From NCBI RefSeq assembly GCF_900104725.1, contig NZ_LT629758.1, forward strand, positions 6,689,001-6,753,000: a stretch of 64,000 nucleotides of DNA, written 5' to 3'. The notes beneath the pieces were generated by a model, which saw nothing but the letters and a program-made list of their open reading frames with translations, made no database searches and was not told where the DNA came from. The stretch is from Actinoplanes derwentensis (lineage in GTDB: Bacteria > Actinomycetota > Actinomycetes > Mycobacteriales > Micromonosporaceae). The first letter of the stretch is position 1; every line of letters begins with the position of its first letter. The translations under genes were made by a program, and so were the position numbers. Of this stretch, positions 43,726 through 52,758 are shown in pieces.

Positions 43726-45342
43726 TCAGACGCCCAGCAGGGTTCGCAAGTGGCGGGGCGGCGGGGAACCGTGGGCCAGCATCGCGTCGTGCCAGGCTTT
43801 CGGGGTGGCGCCGAACGGCCGGGCCGCTGCGATGGCCGCGACCTCGGAGTAACCGACGAAGTAGGTGGAAAGCTGGGTCGACGTGAGCAGGGCCCGGCGC
43901 CACTTGCCGGCCGCCTCGCCCTCCTCCTGGAAACCGGGGCCGGTCATCAGGGCCATCGCCTCGGCCTCGGGCATCGCGTCACAGTGCACCTGCTGGTCGA
44001 GGATCGCGTTGAGGCTCATCCGCAGCTGCAACTTGAGCTGCTGCAACCGCACCGGCAGCCCGCCGAAGCCGAGCCCGGCCATCAGCTCCTCGGCATAGAC
44101 CGCCCAGCCCTCGACGAACGGGTCGGACCAGCCGAGCGCCCGCACCCGGGTCGCGGACCGGAACCGGCGCGCGTGCGCGAGCTGCAGGAAGTGCCCGGGC
44201 ATCGCCTCGTGGACGGTGAGGTTGCGGAGCATCTCGTTGTTGTACTCGCGGTAGAGACTCTCGGTCCGGGCTTGCGTCCAGTCGGCCGGGGCGGGGGCGA
44301 TACAGTAGAAGGTGGGCACGTCGGCGGTCTCCAGCGGACCGGGCGGATCGCAGTAGGCCACCGCCACGCCCCGGGCGAACTCCGGCATCTCCTCGATCAG
44401 GCACGGGTCGTCCACCAGGGACAGGACGTCGCTCCGCCGGACGAAATCGGTCGCCTCGTCCATCGTCAGCTTGACCAGACCGACGATCGTGCTGCCGTCC
44501 GGATGGTTCTCGGCCAGAGAGTCCAGAGCCCGGCGCACGGTCTCGTCGGTGGCCGGGCCACCGATCAGCTCGGCGGCCGCCGCCCGCAGCTCCTCGCCGA
44601 CCCGGACGACGTTCTCCCGAGCCCGGGAGAGGACCTCGGCGGCGGACAGCTCGGTGTCGAGGGTGTGCCAGAGCCGGGCCTCCCAGAGCGGCCGGCCGAG
44701 CCGTGGATCACGACCGGGCTCGCCGCTCTCCAGCCGGGCCCGCAGCCAGCCGTCGAACTCGCCGAACGCGGCCACCGCGGCGGACGCCACCGGCTCGACC
44801 GCGGCCCGCATGCCGGGCTCCCCGGCGAGCAGGGCGGGCAACTCGTCCCGGATCAGCTGGGCGCTCCCGGCGAACTGCCCGATCGCCGTCTCGGTGTGGA
44901 CGCGGGGCACGTCACGCAGCACCGCACGAGCGGTGGCGAGCGCGTCGGGCACGGCCGCGAGCCGGCCGGCCAGGCTGGTCAGGCGCTCGTCCAACGGCGC
45001 GAACGGCCGGGCGATCAGGCCGTGCAGCAGCGGGCCCGGGTTGTGCAGCAGGGGGTTCCACTCGTGCTCGCGGACCTCGGTCGCCTCGAAGAGGTCCCGC
45101 TCGACCCGAGCCGACAGGATGGCGTGATCGACCTGGTCCTCGGCCTCGAGGCTGTCCGGGTCGACACCGCTGAGCGCGTCGCCGGCGTCGCGCAGCATGG
45201 CGATCCGGGCGGACACGGCGGCTGCGGAGTGGTCGGGCAGGCGGCTGTCGAAACGGTGGTCGCCCGCGTAGGAGGCGGTCACGGGATCGCTCTCCAGCAA
45301 GGCGTCGACGATGCGCTCAGCGAGCGGTACGAACTCCGGCAT
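43726..45342 (-). CDS. DUF885 family protein (putative metallopeptidase)
   Basis: 538 residues from an ATG at 45342, just after the mazG stop. It has the DUF885 zinc-type motif LTVHEAMPGHFLQL, then EGWAVYAEELM and a C-terminal GKWRRALLTSTQLSTYFVGY region. No signal peptide, so probably cytoplasmic. Substrate unknown. It follows mazG in an operon. Confidence 0.85.
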   Translation of the reverse strand: MPEFVPLAERIVDALLESDPVTASYAGDHRFDSRLPDHSAAAVSARIAMLRDAGDALSGVDPDSLEAEDQVDHAILSARVERDLFEATEVREHEWNPLLHNPGPLLHGLIARPFAPLDERLTSLAGRLAAVPDALATARAVLRDVPRVHTETAIGQFAGSAQLIRDELPALLAGEPGMRAAVEPVASAAVAAFGEFDGWLRARLESGEPGRDPRLGRPLWEARLWHTLDTELSAAEVLSRARENVVRVGEELRAAAAELIGGPATDETVRRALDSLAENHPDGSTIVGLVKLTMDEATDFVRRSDVLSLVDDPCLIEEMPEFARGVAVAYCDPPGPLETADVPTFYCIAPAPADWTQARTESLYREYNNEMLRNLTVHEAMPGHFLQLAHARRFRSATRVRALGWSDPFVEGWAVYAEELMAGLGFGGLPVRLQQLKLQLRMSLNAILDQQVHCDAMPEAEAMALMTGPGFQEEGEAAGKWRRALLTSTQLSTYFVGYSEVAAIAAARPFGATPKAWHDAMLAHGSPPPRHLRTLLGV

Positions 45343-45352
45343 GCTGTGAAAA

Positions 45353-46321
45353 CTACTCGGGCGCTCCGACATTTTCCGCCGCACGCACCGCGTCGGCGAA
45401 ACTCAGAGCGGCCACCCGCAGCTCGGCCTCCGCGTCCAGACCGGCGGCGCGCGCCTCGGCCACCGCAGTGAGCAGCAGGCTTCCGAGCCCGTCACCGGCC
45501 GGCAGCGGCACGTCGACGGCGCCCCGCTCGGCCCGGTGCAGGATCTTGGCGGCCAGGGCGAGAGCGGGCTGGCTGAGTGCGATCCCGTCCAGCACCGAGT
45601 CCCGGGCCTTCTCCTCGCGCTTGATCCGCTCCCAGTTGGCGGTGATCTCCTCGATGTCCGCGACCTGTGCACCGGCGAAGACGTGCGGGTTGCGGCGGAT
45701 CATCTTGTCGACGAGACCACCGGCCACGTCGTCGATGGACCACCTGTCGCTCTCGTCGCGTTCCTCAGCGAGCCGGGCGTGCAGCAGCACCTGGAGCAGC
45801 ACGTCGCCCAGTTCCTCGCGCAGCGCCTCGTGGTCCTCGCCGACGATCGCGTCGTACGCCTCGTAGCTCTCCTCCAGCAGGTAGGGAGCCAGCGTCCGGT
45901 GGGTCTGCATCCGCTTCCACGGGTCGCCGCCGGGCGACGCCAACAGGTCCATCACGGCCACCGCGTCCAGGAGCCGGGCGCCGGGCGGGTCCCAGGAGCC
46001 GTACATCAGTTCCAGTTCGGCCAGTCCGGGTTCGCGGGCCAGCCGCAGCCCGAGTTGACGGGCGAACGGCTGGTCACCGGTCGCCCCGGCGAGCCACACC
46101 GCGGCGGGCTGGCCGGCGATCGCGTCGAGCAGGCCCTGCGCGTCGGTCTCCAGGACCGTCACCGTCACCCCGTTGGCTCGCAGCGCACCCGCTTGCGGGC
46201 TCTCCGCCGCGGCGTAGACCGGGTAGGCCCGGACGGCGTCCCAGGCTTCGGCGGTGAGCAGCCCGGCCGGCAACCGGGGCGACGTGACCAGCAGGATGAT
46301 CCGGGTGGTGACCGTGCTCAA
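45353..46321 (-). CDS. mazG: MazG nucleotide pyrophosphohydrolase
   Basis: 322 residues from a TTG at 46321 that overlaps the upstream stop (TTGA). The N-terminal ~120 residues are variable. The MazG domain has DPWKRMQTHRTLAPYLLEES, EEAYDAI-type Glu residues, and REELGDVLLQVLLHA, then NPHVFAG and NWERIKREEK. It hydrolyses NTPs to NMP and pyrophosphate, cleaning the nucleotide pool. Confidence 0.88.
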   Translation of the reverse strand: MSTVTTRIILLVTSPRLPAGLLTAEAWDAVRAYPVYAAAESPQAGALRANGVTVTVLETDAQGLLDAIAGQPAAVWLAGATGDQPFARQLGLRLAREPGLAELELMYGSWDPPGARLLDAVAVMDLLASPGGDPWKRMQTHRTLAPYLLEESYEAYDAIVGEDHEALREELGDVLLQVLLHARLAEERDESDRWSIDDVAGGLVDKMIRRNPHVFAGAQVADIEEITANWERIKREEKARDSVLDGIALSQPALALAAKILHRAERGAVDVPLPAGDGLGSLLLTAVAEARAAGLDAEAELRVAALSFADAVRAAENVGAPE

Positions 46322-47079
46322 GAGACGTCCGCCACCGGAACCCGCAGATCCTCGCCGAGAGTCGCCGCCACCACCGAGTACGACTGGCCGGTGCTCTGGT
46401 TGGAGACACCGAGCAGGCCCAGTTCCAGCGGCTGGTAACGCGGGCTGACCTCGACGTCGAGCTTGTCGGCGAGCGCCAGCACGTCCCGGCGTACCGACAG
46501 GGCGGCGCTGAGCGCGGTCTTGTCCTCCGGGCTGAGCGCGGAACTGAACGCGGCGAAGTCGGTGCCCGGCTGGATCCCGCCGTGGGCGCCGATCCGGTCG
46601 AAGACGTCCCGGATCTCGTCATCGGTCGGCTGAGCGGGGCTGGTGACCGCCTTGGTGAGCGCGTTCTGCAGGACCGCGTTCTCGGTGTAGAGCCGGACGA
46701 ACTCGTCGGTGCCCGGCAGGCCGAACTGCGCACCGGCCTCGTCGTACGGCACTCCGGCCGGCAGGGTCACGCCCTTCTCGGCGGCCAGCCGTCCGTAGAG
46801 CTCCCGGCTGACGATCGCCCGGACCAGATCGCCACGCGTGTACGGCACCCGGACCGGCTCGGCCGCGGATGACGCCGAGGACGAAGCCGAAGCCGCGGGT
46901 GCCTTGTCGACGATCGTCGCGTGGCTGACGTCCCAGATCTCCTGGACCCGGTCCTCACCGACCGTCTCGCCGCCACCGACCCGAGCGGCGACCTCGGGCT
47001 GGAACCCACAGGCCCCGAGCCCGCCGACGGCGAACGTGGCAACGACGACGATGGATGCGAGTCTCCGGGCACGCTGCAT
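46318..47079 (-). CDS. SurA N-terminal-like lipoprotein
   Basis: 253 residues from an ATG at 47079. Lipoprotein signal MQRARRLASIVVVATFAVGG with lipobox LGAC. The mature part has the SurA-N-like VGEDRVQEIWD and REL...AAEKGVTLP pattern but no PPIase domain, as in actinobacterial relatives beside mfd. Likely an extracytoplasmic folding factor. Overlaps mazG. Confidence 0.75.
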   Translation of the reverse strand: MQRARRLASIVVVATFAVGGLGACGFQPEVAARVGGGETVGEDRVQEIWDVSHATIVDKAPAASASSSASSAAEPVRVPYTRGDLVRAIVSRELYGRLAAEKGVTLPAGVPYDEAGAQFGLPGTDEFVRLYTENAVLQNALTKAVTSPAQPTDDEIRDVFDRIGAHGGIQPGTDFAAFSSALSPEDKTALSAALSVRRDVLALADKLDVEVSPRYQPLELGLLGVSNQSTGQSYSVVAATLGEDLRVPVADVS

Positions 47080-47124
47080 GGTCAACACTCTCTCACGTCC
47101 GATGTGATCTACGTCGCCCCACCC

Positions 47125-50100
47125 TCAGCGTGCCGCGCCGACCGGCGCGGGCACGTCACCGAGGACGTCTTTCAGGAGCTGGGCGCACCACTGCAGGAGG
47201 GCCTGGTCGCGGATCAGCTCGCCACCGATCCGGCGGGTGCTGGGCCGGGGGACGCTGACCTGGTCGGCGCCGGGCTTGTAGACGGAGTCGGGGTGGTAGC
47301 GCTTCAGCCGCATCTGCTTGGAGTCGAGCAGCGACAGCGGCGAGAAGCGGATGTATTTGCCCTGCAGGGTGACGTCGGTCAGGCCGTAGGCGCGGGCCAG
47401 CAGACGGAACCGGGCCACCGCGATCAGGTTCACCACCGGCGCGGGCGGCTTGCCGTACCGGTCGGTCATCTCGGCCACCACCTCGTCCAGGCGTGCCTCG
47501 TCGCGGGACTCGGCCAGTTTGCGGTAGACCTCCAGGCGCAGCCGCTCGACGGCGATGTAGTCGGTCGGCAGGTGCGCGTCGATCGGCAGGTCGATCTTGA
47601 CCTCCGGCTCCTCCTCCTGGCGCTCGCCCTTGAACTGGGCGACCGCCTCGCCGACCATCCGCACGTAGAGGTCGAAGCCGACACCCTCGATGTGACCGGA
47701 CTGTTCGCCGCCGAGCAGGTTACCGGCGCCGCGGATCTCCAGGTCCTTCATCGCCACGTACATACCGGCGCCGAGTTCGGTGTGCTGGGCGATGGTGGCG
47801 AGCCGCTCGTGGGCGTGTTCGGTCAGCGGCTTCTCGCGGGGGTAGAGGAAGTAGGCGTACGCCCGCTCCCGTCCTCGTCCCACCCGGCCGCGGATCTGGT
47901 GCAGCTGGGCCAGGCCGAGCAGGTCGGCGCGGTCCAGGATCAGGGTGTTGGCGTTCGGGATGTCGATGCCGGACTCGACGATCGTGGTGCAGACCAGGAC
48001 GTCGAACTCCTTCTCCCAGAAGCCGACCATCACCTTCTCCAGCTGCTCCTCGCTCATCTGGCCGTGCGCGATCGCGACCCGGGCCTCCGGGACCAGCTCA
48101 CGGATCCGGCGGGCCGTCTTGTCGATCGACTCGACCCGGTTGTGCAGGAAGAAGACCTGGCCGTCGCGGAGCAGTTCGCGGTGGATGGCGGCGGAGACCT
48201 GCTTCTCGTCGTACCCGCCGACGTAGGTCAGGACCGGGTGCCGCTCCTCCGGCGGGGTGGCGATCGTCGACATCTCGCGGATGCCGGTGATCGCCATCTC
48301 CAGGGTGCGCGGGATCGGGGTGGCCGACATGGTCAGCACGTCGACCGAGGCGCGCAGGGCTTTGAGCTGCTCCTTGTGCTCGACGCCGAAACGCTGCTCC
48401 TCGTCCACGATGATCAGGCCGAGGTTCTTGAAACGGGTGGACTTGGCGAGCAGCCGGTGCGTGCCGATGATGATGTCGACAGTGCCGTTGCCGGCGGCCT
48501 CCAGGGTGAGGGTGGTCTCCTTCGGCGTCTGGAACCGGGACAACTGCCTGATCTGGACCGGGAACTGGCCCATCCGCTCGGTGAACGTGTTGAAGTGCTG
48601 CTGGGCGAGCAGTGTGGTGGGCACCAGCACGGCCACCTGTTTGCCGTCCTGCACGGCTTTGAACGCCGCTCGTACCGCGATCTCGGTCTTGCCGTAACCG
48701 ACGTCGCCACAGATCAGCCGGTCCATCGGGACCTGCAACTCCATGTCGTGCTTGACCTCGATGATCGCGGCCATCTGGTCGGGTGTCTCGGTGTAGGGGA
48801 ACGCGTCCTCCAGCTCCCGCTGCCACGGGGTGTCCGGGCCGAACGCGTGCCCGGAGGAGGCCTGCCGGGCGGCGTACAGCTGGATCAGCTGGGCGGCGAT
48901 CTCCTTGACCGCCTTCTTCGCGCGGGCCTTGCTCTTCTGCCAGTCGGCGCCGCCCATCTTGTGCAGGGTGGGCGCCTCCCCGCCGACGTAACGCGACAGC
49001 TGGTCGAGCTGGTCGGTGGGGACGAAGAGCCGGTCGCCGGGCTGGCCGCGTTTGGACGCCGCGTACTCGATGACCAGGTACTCCCGGTCGGCGCCGTTGA
49101 CCTTGCGCTGCACCAGTTCGATGTAGCGCCCGATGCCGTGCTGTTCGTGCACGACGAAGTCGCCGGTCTTCAACTCGAGCGGGTCGATGGTGTTGCGCCG
49201 CCGGGCCGGCAGCTTGCGCATGTCCTTCGTGGACGCGCCCCGGCCGCCGGAGATGTCGTTGCCGGTGATCACCGCGAGCCGGGAGGCCTCGTCGACGAAA
49301 CCGTGGTTGAGCCCGCCGCAGGTGATCAGCACCTGACCGTCCCCGATCGGTTTCTCGATCGTGTCGACGGTGGTGACACCCAGACCGGCGTCACGCAGCA
49401 GCTCGGCGGCCCGCTGGGCGGTGCCCTTGCCCTCGAAGACCAGCGCGACGGCCCAGCCCTGACCGGCCCAGCCGGCCAGATCGGCGGCGAGCCGCGCGGT
49501 CTCACCGTGATAGAGCGGGACCGGCTGCGCGGCGAGCGCGATGGCGTCCCCGAGGTCCGGCGCGACATCCACCGAGGCGCCGTCCTCCCACGGCAGCGCC
49601 TCCGGCGACGACGCGTCGGCGGTGGCCAGGCCGAAGGGCGAGACGGTCCACCAGGGTTGCTTGAGGACAGCCGCATGGGCCCGTACGTCAGCAAGGGTTT
49701 TGAAAGCGACCGCGCCCACGTCGATCGGCGCCTGGCCGCCGACCGCGGCCGCCGCCCAGGAAGCCTCCAGGAACTCGTCCGAGGTCCGGGTGAGGTCGTG
49801 CGCCCGGGTCCGGATCCGCTCGGGATCGCAGAGCAGCACATGGGTGCCCGCGGGCATGCAGTCGATCAGCAACTCCATGCTGCCGGTGCCGCTGAGCAGC
49901 GCCGGGGCCAGTGACTCCATGCCCTCGACCGGGATGCCCTCGGCGAGTTTGTCGAGGATCTCGGCCAGCTCGGGGTGTTCTTCGGCCAGCGAAGCGGCCT
50001 TGGCCCGGACCGAGGGGGTGAGCAGCAGCTCCCGGCAGGGCGGCGCCCACAGGCGCTCGACCTTGTCGATGGTCCGCTGGTCGGCGACGGCGAAGGTGCG

Positions 50101-50745
50101 GATCTCCTCCACCTCGTCGCCCCAGAACTCGACCCGGGACGGGTGCTCGTCGGTGGGCGGGAAGACGTCGAGGATGCCGCCGCGGACCGCGAACTCGCCG
50201 CGTTTGGTGACCAGGTCGACCCGCGCGTACGCCATGTCGGAGAGCCGCCTCGCGACCTCCTCCAGCTCCGCCTCACGACCGGTGACCAGCTCGACGGGAT
50301 CCAGGTCGCCGAGGCCCCTGAGCTGCGGCTGGAGCAGCGAACGGACCGGCGCGACGATGACCCGCAGCGGGTGCTCGGCGGGGTGGGCGAGGCGGCGGAG
50401 CACGGCCAGCCGGCGGCCGACCGTATCGGAGCGGGGTGACAGGCGCTCGTGCGGCAGCGTCTCCCAGGACGGGTAGACGGCGACCAGATCGGGGTCGATC
50501 AGGCAGCCGAGCGCGGCAGCCAGGTCATCGGCCTCGCGGGAGGTGGCGGTCACCGCGAGGACCGGCCGTGCGGCGCCGCCGAGGTCGGTGCCGCCCGCGA
50601 CGGTGGCCACCACGAACGGGCGCAGCGAGACCGGTGCGGTCAGGTCGAGCGCGTCGGAGTCGACGAAGCCCTTGGCGGCGAGGTCGCGCGCGCGAGCCAG
50701 GCCACGGTCGCGCAGGGCGGCGGGAATCAGACCGGACAGCTGCAT
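47125..50745 (-). CDS. mfd: Transcription-repair coupling factor
   Basis: 1206 residues, full length for the family. The N-terminal UvrB-like module (e.g. VTATSREADDL, YPSWETLPHERLSP), an RNA-polymerase-interacting domain (DFVVHEQHGIGRYIELVQRK), a superfamily 2 translocase (Walker A ICGDVGYGKTEIAVRAAF; IIVDEEQRFGVEHKEQLK; TMSATPIPRTLEMA), and the TRCF C-terminal domain. It removes stalled polymerase and recruits UvrA. Head of the mfd-lipoprotein-mazG-DUF885 block. Confidence 0.97.
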   Translation of the reverse strand: MQLSGLIPAALRDRGLARARDLAAKGFVDSDALDLTAPVSLRPFVVATVAGGTDLGGAARPVLAVTATSREADDLAAALGCLIDPDLVAVYPSWETLPHERLSPRSDTVGRRLAVLRRLAHPAEHPLRVIVAPVRSLLQPQLRGLGDLDPVELVTGREAELEEVARRLSDMAYARVDLVTKRGEFAVRGGILDVFPPTDEHPSRVEFWGDEVEEIRTFAVADQRTIDKVERLWAPPCRELLLTPSVRAKAASLAEEHPELAEILDKLAEGIPVEGMESLAPALLSGTGSMELLIDCMPAGTHVLLCDPERIRTRAHDLTRTSDEFLEASWAAAAVGGQAPIDVGAVAFKTLADVRAHAAVLKQPWWTVSPFGLATADASSPEALPWEDGASVDVAPDLGDAIALAAQPVPLYHGETARLAADLAGWAGQGWAVALVFEGKGTAQRAAELLRDAGLGVTTVDTIEKPIGDGQVLITCGGLNHGFVDEASRLAVITGNDISGGRGASTKDMRKLPARRRNTIDPLELKTGDFVVHEQHGIGRYIELVQRKVNGADREYLVIEYAASKRGQPGDRLFVPTDQLDQLSRYVGGEAPTLHKMGGADWQKSKARAKKAVKEIAAQLIQLYAARQASSGHAFGPDTPWQRELEDAFPYTETPDQMAAIIEVKHDMELQVPMDRLICGDVGYGKTEIAVRAAFKAVQDGKQVAVLVPTTLLAQQHFNTFTERMGQFPVQIRQLSRFQTPKETTLTLEAAGNGTVDIIIGTHRLLAKSTRFKNLGLIIVDEEQRFGVEHKEQLKALRASVDVLTMSATPIPRTLEMAITGIREMSTIATPPEERHPVLTYVGGYDEKQVSAAIHRELLRDGQVFFLHNRVESIDKTARRIRELVPEARVAIAHGQMSEEQLEKVMVGFWEKEFDVLVCTTIVESGIDIPNANTLILDRADLLGLAQLHQIRGRVGRGRERAYAYFLYPREKPLTEHAHERLATIAQHTELGAGMYVAMKDLEIRGAGNLLGGEQSGHIEGVGFDLYVRMVGEAVAQFKGERQEEEPEVKIDLPIDAHLPTDYIAVERLRLEVYRKLAESRDEARLDEVVAEMTDRYGKPPAPVVNLIAVARFRLLARAYGLTDVTLQGKYIRFSPLSLLDSKQMRLKRYHPDSVYKPGADQVSVPRPSTRRIGGELIRDQALLQWCAQLLKDVLGDVPAPVGAAR

Positions 50746-50955
50746 GACGAGCGACCCCCCGAGGGCACGACGAACGACCCCGGACCGGGAAGGGGCGGGG
50801 GTTGTGTCCTCAGCTTAGTCCGACCCACCGACAGAACCGGTATCGCACAGCATGTCCGACATCTTGTCGTGTCGCTCATGGAAAAGTGCCCGGACGTTGC
50901 ACAAATTTGGGGAGGCGACGTGCGAAAAATCCGGTATCAGGTGAACGCCTGATTC

Positions 50956-52758
50956 ATGACTATTCTCCACCCCCCGGATCCCGGGGCCACTCAACCTGTT
51001 CCGATCACGTCCCTGATCCCGCCACAGCGGCCACCGACTGGACGTACCCCGATGCCGAGCGACGAGATGGGCAGTACCCATCTGTTGCCACGGCAGTCCG
51101 CCTACAGCGCGTACAGCGTGCTGGCCGGCCCCGCCGAGGAGGCGCCACCGGACGGCCTGCCGTACCGGGTCCGGATGCGACGGATGGCCCGCCGGCGTCC
51201 GATCCGGACGATCCTGATCACCCTGTTCGCCTTCGCTTTCGAGAGCACCTTCTTCGGGTGGCTGGTCACCTCGATCGAGATGCCGGACCACGAACTGCAC
51301 ACCACCCTGTACCTGGCCACCGGTTTCATGATCGGGGCGACCGCGGCGATCGAACTGTTCCGTCTGGTAAACGTCGTGACCCTCTGTCTGGCAACGCTCT
51401 GGGCGAGGGACCCTCAACCGGTGGTCCCGGACACCGGGACACGAGTCGCGTTCCTGACCACCATCGTGCCCGGCAAGGAGCCGGTCGAGATGGTGGAACG
51501 GACCCTGCGGGCCGCTCTCGAGGTCCGCTACGACGGCCACTACGACGTGTGGCTGCTCGACGAGGGCGACGACCCGGTGGTGAAGCTGATGTGCCGGCGC
51601 CTCGGGGTCCGGCACTTCACCCGCAACGGCCGGCCGGAGTTCAACACCCCGGCGGGCCGGTACCGGGCCCGGACCAAACACGGCAACTACAACTCGTGGC
51701 TGACCGCGCACGGCGGCGAGTACGACGTGTTCGTCTCGGTCGACCCGGACCACGTCCCGGGGCCGAACCTGTGTGAACGGCTGCTCGGCTACTTCCGGGA
51801 CCCGGACGTCGCGTTCGTGGTCGGCCCGCAGATCTACGGCAACTACGACAACCGGATCACCCGCTGGGCCGAGTCGCAGCAGTACCTGTTCCACTCGCTG
51901 CTGCAGCGGGCCGGCAACCGGCGCGGCATCGCGATGCTGGTCGGCACCAACAACGCGGTACGCATCGCGGCGCTGAACCAGATCGGCGGCCTGCAGGACT
52001 CGATCACCGAGGACATGGCCACCAGCCTGCGGATCCACGCCACCGCCAACCCGGCCACCGGCCGGCGCTGGACCTCGGTCTACACACCGGACTTACTGGC
52101 CGTCGGTGAGGGCCCGTCGTCCTGGACCGACTACTTCACCCAGCAGCACCGGTGGGCCCGGGGCACCGACGAGGTGGTGGTCCGGCGGTTCGCGGCGATG
52201 CTGTGGCGGCTCGGCCCGGCCCGGTCGCTGCACTACGGGCTGCTCATGTCGTACTACCCGCTGACCGCGGCGGCCTGGCTGCTCGGCGCGGTGAACGCGG
52301 CCTGCTTCCTGCTGCTCGGCGCCAAGGGCGTGCAGGTACCGGGCGAGGTGTGGCTGATGCTCTACGTAGACGCCGCGCTGTTCCAGGTCGGGCTCTACCT
52401 GTTCAACCGGCGGCACAACGTCAGCCCGCACGAGAAGTCCGGGTCGTCGGGGCTGGCCGGGATGCTCGCCTCCACCCTCTGCACCCCGGTCTACGTGTCG
52501 TCGTTCGTCTCCGCGGTGCTGGGCCGCCGGTCCGGTTTCGTGGTGACCCCGAAGGGCGACTCGGCCAGCCCGGACCGGCTCGCCACGTTCGCACCGGGCC
52601 TGCGCTGGGCCGCCCTCTACACCGTGCTGCTGGCCGTCTCCCCGTTCGTCGACCACGTCGACCCGGCGATGTACGCCTGGCCCGCCCTCAACCTGGCCAT
52701 CTGCCTCGCCCCGGTGACGCTGTGGCTGATCAGCAAACGCAAGGAGCCGTCGGCATGA
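50956..52758 (+). CDS. cslA: Cellulose synthase-like glycosyltransferase 2 (CslA-type)
   Basis: 600 residues. Two N-terminal membrane helices, then a GT-A domain with VAFLTTIVPGKEPVEM, VWLLDEGDDPVVK, a SVDPDHVPGPN DxD-like motif, ITEDMATSLRIH (TED), QQHRWARGTDE (Q/RxxRW), then four or so membrane segments. Makes a beta-glucan in the membrane. In Streptomyces CslA works with GlxA at hyphal tips; the same order is seen here and its stop overlaps glxA by four bases. Confidence 0.9.
   Translation: MTILHPPDPGATQPVPITSLIPPQRPPTGRTPMPSDEMGSTHLLPRQSAYSAYSVLAGPAEEAPPDGLPYRVRMRRMARRRPIRTILITLFAFAFESTFFGWLVTSIEMPDHELHTTLYLATGFMIGATAAIELFRLVNVVTLCLATLWARDPQPVVPDTGTRVAFLTTIVPGKEPVEMVERTLRAALEVRYDGHYDVWLLDEGDDPVVKLMCRRLGVRHFTRNGRPEFNTPAGRYRARTKHGNYNSWLTAHGGEYDVFVSVDPDHVPGPNLCERLLGYFRDPDVAFVVGPQIYGNYDNRITRWAESQQYLFHSLLQRAGNRRGIAMLVGTNNAVRIAALNQIGGLQDSITEDMATSLRIHATANPATGRRWTSVYTPDLLAVGEGPSSWTDYFTQQHRWARGTDEVVVRRFAAMLWRLGPARSLHYGLLMSYYPLTAAAWLLGAVNAACFLLLGAKGVQVPGEVWLMLYVDAALFQVGLYLFNRRHNVSPHEKSGSSGLAGMLASTLCTPVYVSSFVSAVLGRRSGFVVTPKGDSASPDRLATFAPGLRWAALYTVLLAVSPFVDHVDPAMYAWPALNLAICLAPVTLWLISKRKEPSA

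Noticed and set aside
43561..45471. 636-codon plus-strand frame opposite the DUF885 gene
   Set aside because: The minus-strand protein has the HEAMPGH motif and proper operon spacing; the plus frame is a composition artefact.
46921..49914. 997-codon open frame on the plus strand opposite mfd
   Set aside because: It is antisense to the clear Mfd frame, with low-complexity Gly/Asp/Leu-rich translation typical of GC-rich shadow frames and no family features.
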